Assembly: GCF_014199255.1 (NCBI RefSeq)
Contig: NZ_JACIJF010000002.1
Span: forward strand, 310,001 to 374,000
Direction: 5' to 3'
Length of the DNA: 64,000 nucleotides
Source of the DNA: Sphingomonas xinjiangensis
GTDB lineage: Bacteria; Pseudomonadota; Alphaproteobacteria; Sphingomonadales; Sphingomonadaceae
Below, piece by piece: positions 62,024-64,000 of this stretch. Made by a program: the position numbers and the translations under genes. Under the pieces are notes generated by a model, which saw only the letters and a program-made list of their open reading frames with translations, was not told the origin of the DNA and did no database searches. The stretch's first letter is position 1; every line of letters begins with the position of its first letter.

Positions 62024-62460
62024 TCGGCATCGCTGCCTACAAAGCCACCGAACATGGCTCTCATCAACCAACAAGGCCTTTGGAGAGGCGGGCGCGGTGA
62101 TCCGCCGCAGCGGAAGCCAGCGGCTAGTAAGACCGCAAGCCGATGTGTAGGCGCTTCCGCCGCCTCTGCAAATCGGTCGCTTGTTAATGTACCGATTTCA
62201 ACTTGGATTGGCCGTTTGCACCGCCGCATATCGGCATGAAGGGCAACGAACTTCCGTTCTGCAGCTAGCCGAACGGAGGCCCGCGCTCCGCCCTCATTCA
62301 ACCGATGAACTCTACGCTTCCGTCGCCGAGCGAGAGGCCGAGCAGTGCCGGTGAGACGGCGCTCTCCCTGACGCGATATCTGCAAACACCTTGCCAGACA
62401 CTGGGTCTCGCCATAGTGGACATGATATACTGTATCGTGATTCGTGCTTAGGGGGATTTT
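62024..62460. other. Non-coding gap of about 437 bp
   Basis: No convincing gene was found. An inverted repeat TCCGTTC...GAACGGA lies at 62253-62277. An AT-rich promoter-like stretch (ATGATATACTGTATCG near 62422) precedes the siderophore receptor. An open minus-strand frame here has no recognisable homology. Confidence 0.5.
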
Positions 62461-64000
62461 TTGAACCGACTGTCCATTGCGGCAGGCCTGATGCTTGGCC
62501 TGCCTCTTATCGCCACGCCTGCATTCGCCCAGACCGAAGACGAGGAGCACTCACGCCGCTCGGACATCGTCGTAACCGGAGTGCGGGAGGACGATAGCTA
62601 TGCGCCGCAGCAGGCGACCGTCGCCGGCAAGAGCCCGGCGCCGCTGATCGAGATCCCGCAATCGGTAAGCGTGGTGACGCGCCAGCAGATCGAGGATCGC
62701 AACCTGTTCACGATCGGCGAGGCAGTGCAGACGGTGGCGGGCGTCACGGTGATGCCGTTCGATGGCACCAATCCCGATTATCGTGCGCGCGGCTTCGTGC
62801 TCGACTATGCCTATGACGGCATTCCGTCGACCTTCTCCTCGGGCGTGCCCGAGTTCGACCTCGTCATCTACGAGCGGCTCGAAGTGCAGCGCGGCCCCAC
62901 CGGCCTGTTCCGCGGCTCGGGTTCGCCGGGCGGGACGATCAACCTGATCCGCAAGCGCGGTCAGGACCAACTCGCACTCTCCGGCGCGCTGTCCGCGGGC
63001 TCCTGGAACAACTATCGCGGCGAGTTCGATATCGGTGGGCCGGTCGATGCAGCGGGGCGCCTGCGCCTGCGGGCAGTGGGCGCGCTCCACGATCGCAATT
63101 TCTTCCAGAACAAGTCGCATACGCGCAAGCTCACCGCCTATACCGCGCTCGACTTCGACCTGACGCCCACCACGACGATCGGCGCGTCGCTCAGCTATCA
63201 GGACACGGTAGCGAACACGCCGATGAACGGGCAGCCGGCCTATGGCTTGCTGAGCAACGGCCAGCGACACCCGCTGACCGACCAGTTCCTGAACTTCCCC
63301 CGCAACTTCCAGCACCTGCCGAGCTGGAACAAGTTCGCCGAAACCACCACCGAATATGCCGGCGAGATCAAGCAGCAGGTCGGCGACTGGTCGGTCGTCG
63401 TGCGCGGGCTCCACCGCGATATTCCGCGCGCCTGGGCCGATGCCTTTATCGAGCCGGGTACGGGCGTCGACCCCGTCACGTTGACCGCCGCTTATGTGAA
63501 CCGCCGCAGCCGCGGCGTGAACGGCAAGACTTCGGTGGACGCATACGCCACCGGCCCGTTCAGGCTGTTCGGCCAGGAGCATGAGCTTGCGGTAGGCTAT
63601 AGCTGGGACAAGCGAACGACCTCATTCCGCAATCGCAGTCAAAACCGGCTCGGCAGATACTCGATCTATGATGCGGACTCGATCCCGCTGCCGGGTGCCG
63701 CCTTCACCTCGGGCAGCGAGACCGATCTCCAGCAGAGCGGCGTGCATGCCCAATTGCGGCTGCGGCCGACTAAGGACCTTACGATCGTCGCGGGCGGCCG
63801 GATCAGCGACTATACCAACAAGTCGCGGAGTATTGTGCCCTCACCGGCGACTAACTTCACCACGGGCGCCCGCGAGCGCGGCCAATTCACGCCGAGCGTC
63901 GGCGCGGTGCTGCACCTGACCGACGATGTCACGTTGTACGGAAGCTATTCCGACATCTTCAATCCCCAGACTCAGCTGCGTGCCGACGGAACCGTGCTTG
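62461..64000 (+). CDS. TonB-dependent siderophore receptor, 3' end cut by window edge
   Basis: Read from a TTG at 62461 with GGGGGA upstream, the frame is open to the window end (over 510 codons). A signal peptide (NRLSIAAGLMLGLPLIATPA) is followed by SDIVVTGVREDDSYAPQQAT and a siderophore-type plug: IEIPQSVSVVTRQQIEDRN, IGEAVQTVAGVTVM, YERLEVQRGPTGLFRGSGSP and GGTINLIRKR. The barrel is incomplete at the edge. This plug pattern is the FhuE/FpvA type, so it probably takes up a ferric siderophore and is separate from the polysaccharide locus. Confidence 0.9.
   Translation, partial: MNRLSIAAGLMLGLPLIATPAFAQTEDEEHSRRSDIVVTGVREDDSYAPQQATVAGKSPAPLIEIPQSVSVVTRQQIEDRNLFTIGEAVQTVAGVTVMPFDGTNPDYRARGFVLDYAYDGIPSTFSSGVPEFDLVIYERLEVQRGPTGLFRGSGSPGGTINLIRKRGQDQLALSGALSAGSWNNYRGEFDIGGPVDAAGRLRLRAVGALHDRNFFQNKSHTRKLTAYTALDFDLTPTTTIGASLSYQDTVANTPMNGQPAYGLLSNGQRHPLTDQFLNFPRNFQHLPSWNKFAETTTEYAGEIKQQVGDWSVVVRGLHRDIPRAWADAFIEPGTGVDPVTLTAAYVNRRSRGVNGKTSVDAYATGPFRLFGQEHELAVGYSWDKRTTSFRNRSQNRLGRYSIYDADSIPLPGAAFTSGSETDLQQSGVHAQLRLRPTKDLTIVAGGRISDYTNKSRSIVPSPATNFTTGARERGQFTPSVGAVLHLTDDVTLYGSYSDIFNPQTQLRADGTVL

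Noticed and set aside
1..64000. tRNA, rRNA, CRISPR arrays, prophage
   Set aside because: None recognised by eye; no cloverleaf-like T-loop sequence, spaced direct repeats or phage genes were seen.

Overview
The window is high-GC DNA with tightly packed genes. Its gene content is that of an alphaproteobacterium of the Sphingomonas type: an alphaproteobacterial SspB next to a his operon, several Caulobacter/Xanthomonas-type TonB-dependent receptors, FixJ and HWE-kinase signalling, NUDIX/extensin housekeeping pairs, and short GC-rich palindromic repeats behind many stop codons. No rRNA, tRNA, CRISPR array, insertion sequence or phage gene was recognised. The left edge cuts a PilZ gene and the right edge cuts a siderophore-receptor gene.

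Region 1 (1-24000) is mostly core genome. It holds a PilZ protein, sspB, the run hisB-yciI-like-hisH-hisA-hisF-(62-codon ORF)-hisE-HIT, an APC permease, an adenosine-kinase-like PfkB kinase, an EI24 protein with a small lipoprotein, queG, a NatAB-type ABC exporter, an exported MsrB, a CHAP protein, an extensin-like protein, a NUDIX hydrolase, an SMP-30 protein and an OmpR/EnvZ-type pair. It ends with a metal/siderophore uptake unit (DUF2946-like protein, TonB receptor, PepSY membrane protein).

Region 2 (24200-35700) starts with a TMEM175-family pseudogene carrying three frameshifts. A winged-helix/ATPase regulator follows. Next come a hormone-sensitive-lipase-fold protein that has lost its nucleophile, a tiny membrane protein, an isochorismatase-fold hydrolase, a chloroperoxidase-like hydrolase, XapX, a Tat-exported amidohydrolase with a Cys/His-rich tail, a secreted VOC protein, DoxX, an alginate-export-type porin and a DUF1275 protein. 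Overlaps and short spacings suggest a co-expressed pathway of unknown substrate.

Region 3 (35700-43600) has a UBP zinc-finger protein divergent from a chain of signalling genes (HWE kinase, PAS kinase, FixJ-type regulator, single receiver). An MFS/LysR divergent pair follows, with a decayed FAD monooxygenase behind the MFS gene. Then comes about 750 bp of gene debris: pieces of a PQQ-type sugar dehydrogenase and a beta-lactamase-fold hydrolase.

Region 4 (43590-62023) is the most interesting part: a polysaccharide-utilisation locus for a uronic-acid polymer. It has a FadR-type regulator co-transcribed with a DUF4861 protein, a GH105-like hydrolase, an unclassified 612-residue helical-toroid protein, two large sugar-type TonB receptors, a PL7-like jelly-roll protein, two PF05426-type lyases, a GH3 glucosidase and an aldose epimerase. 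Five copies of the inverted repeat TTGT-N3-ACAA (two of them degenerate) lie in its promoter gaps and fit the FadR-subfamily operator pattern, so the regulator in the locus probably controls it, itself included. A second motif, CACCGGT, recurs in four of these promoters. The set suggests a glucuronan-like or other glucuronate/glucose-containing polymer, but the substrate is inferred only.
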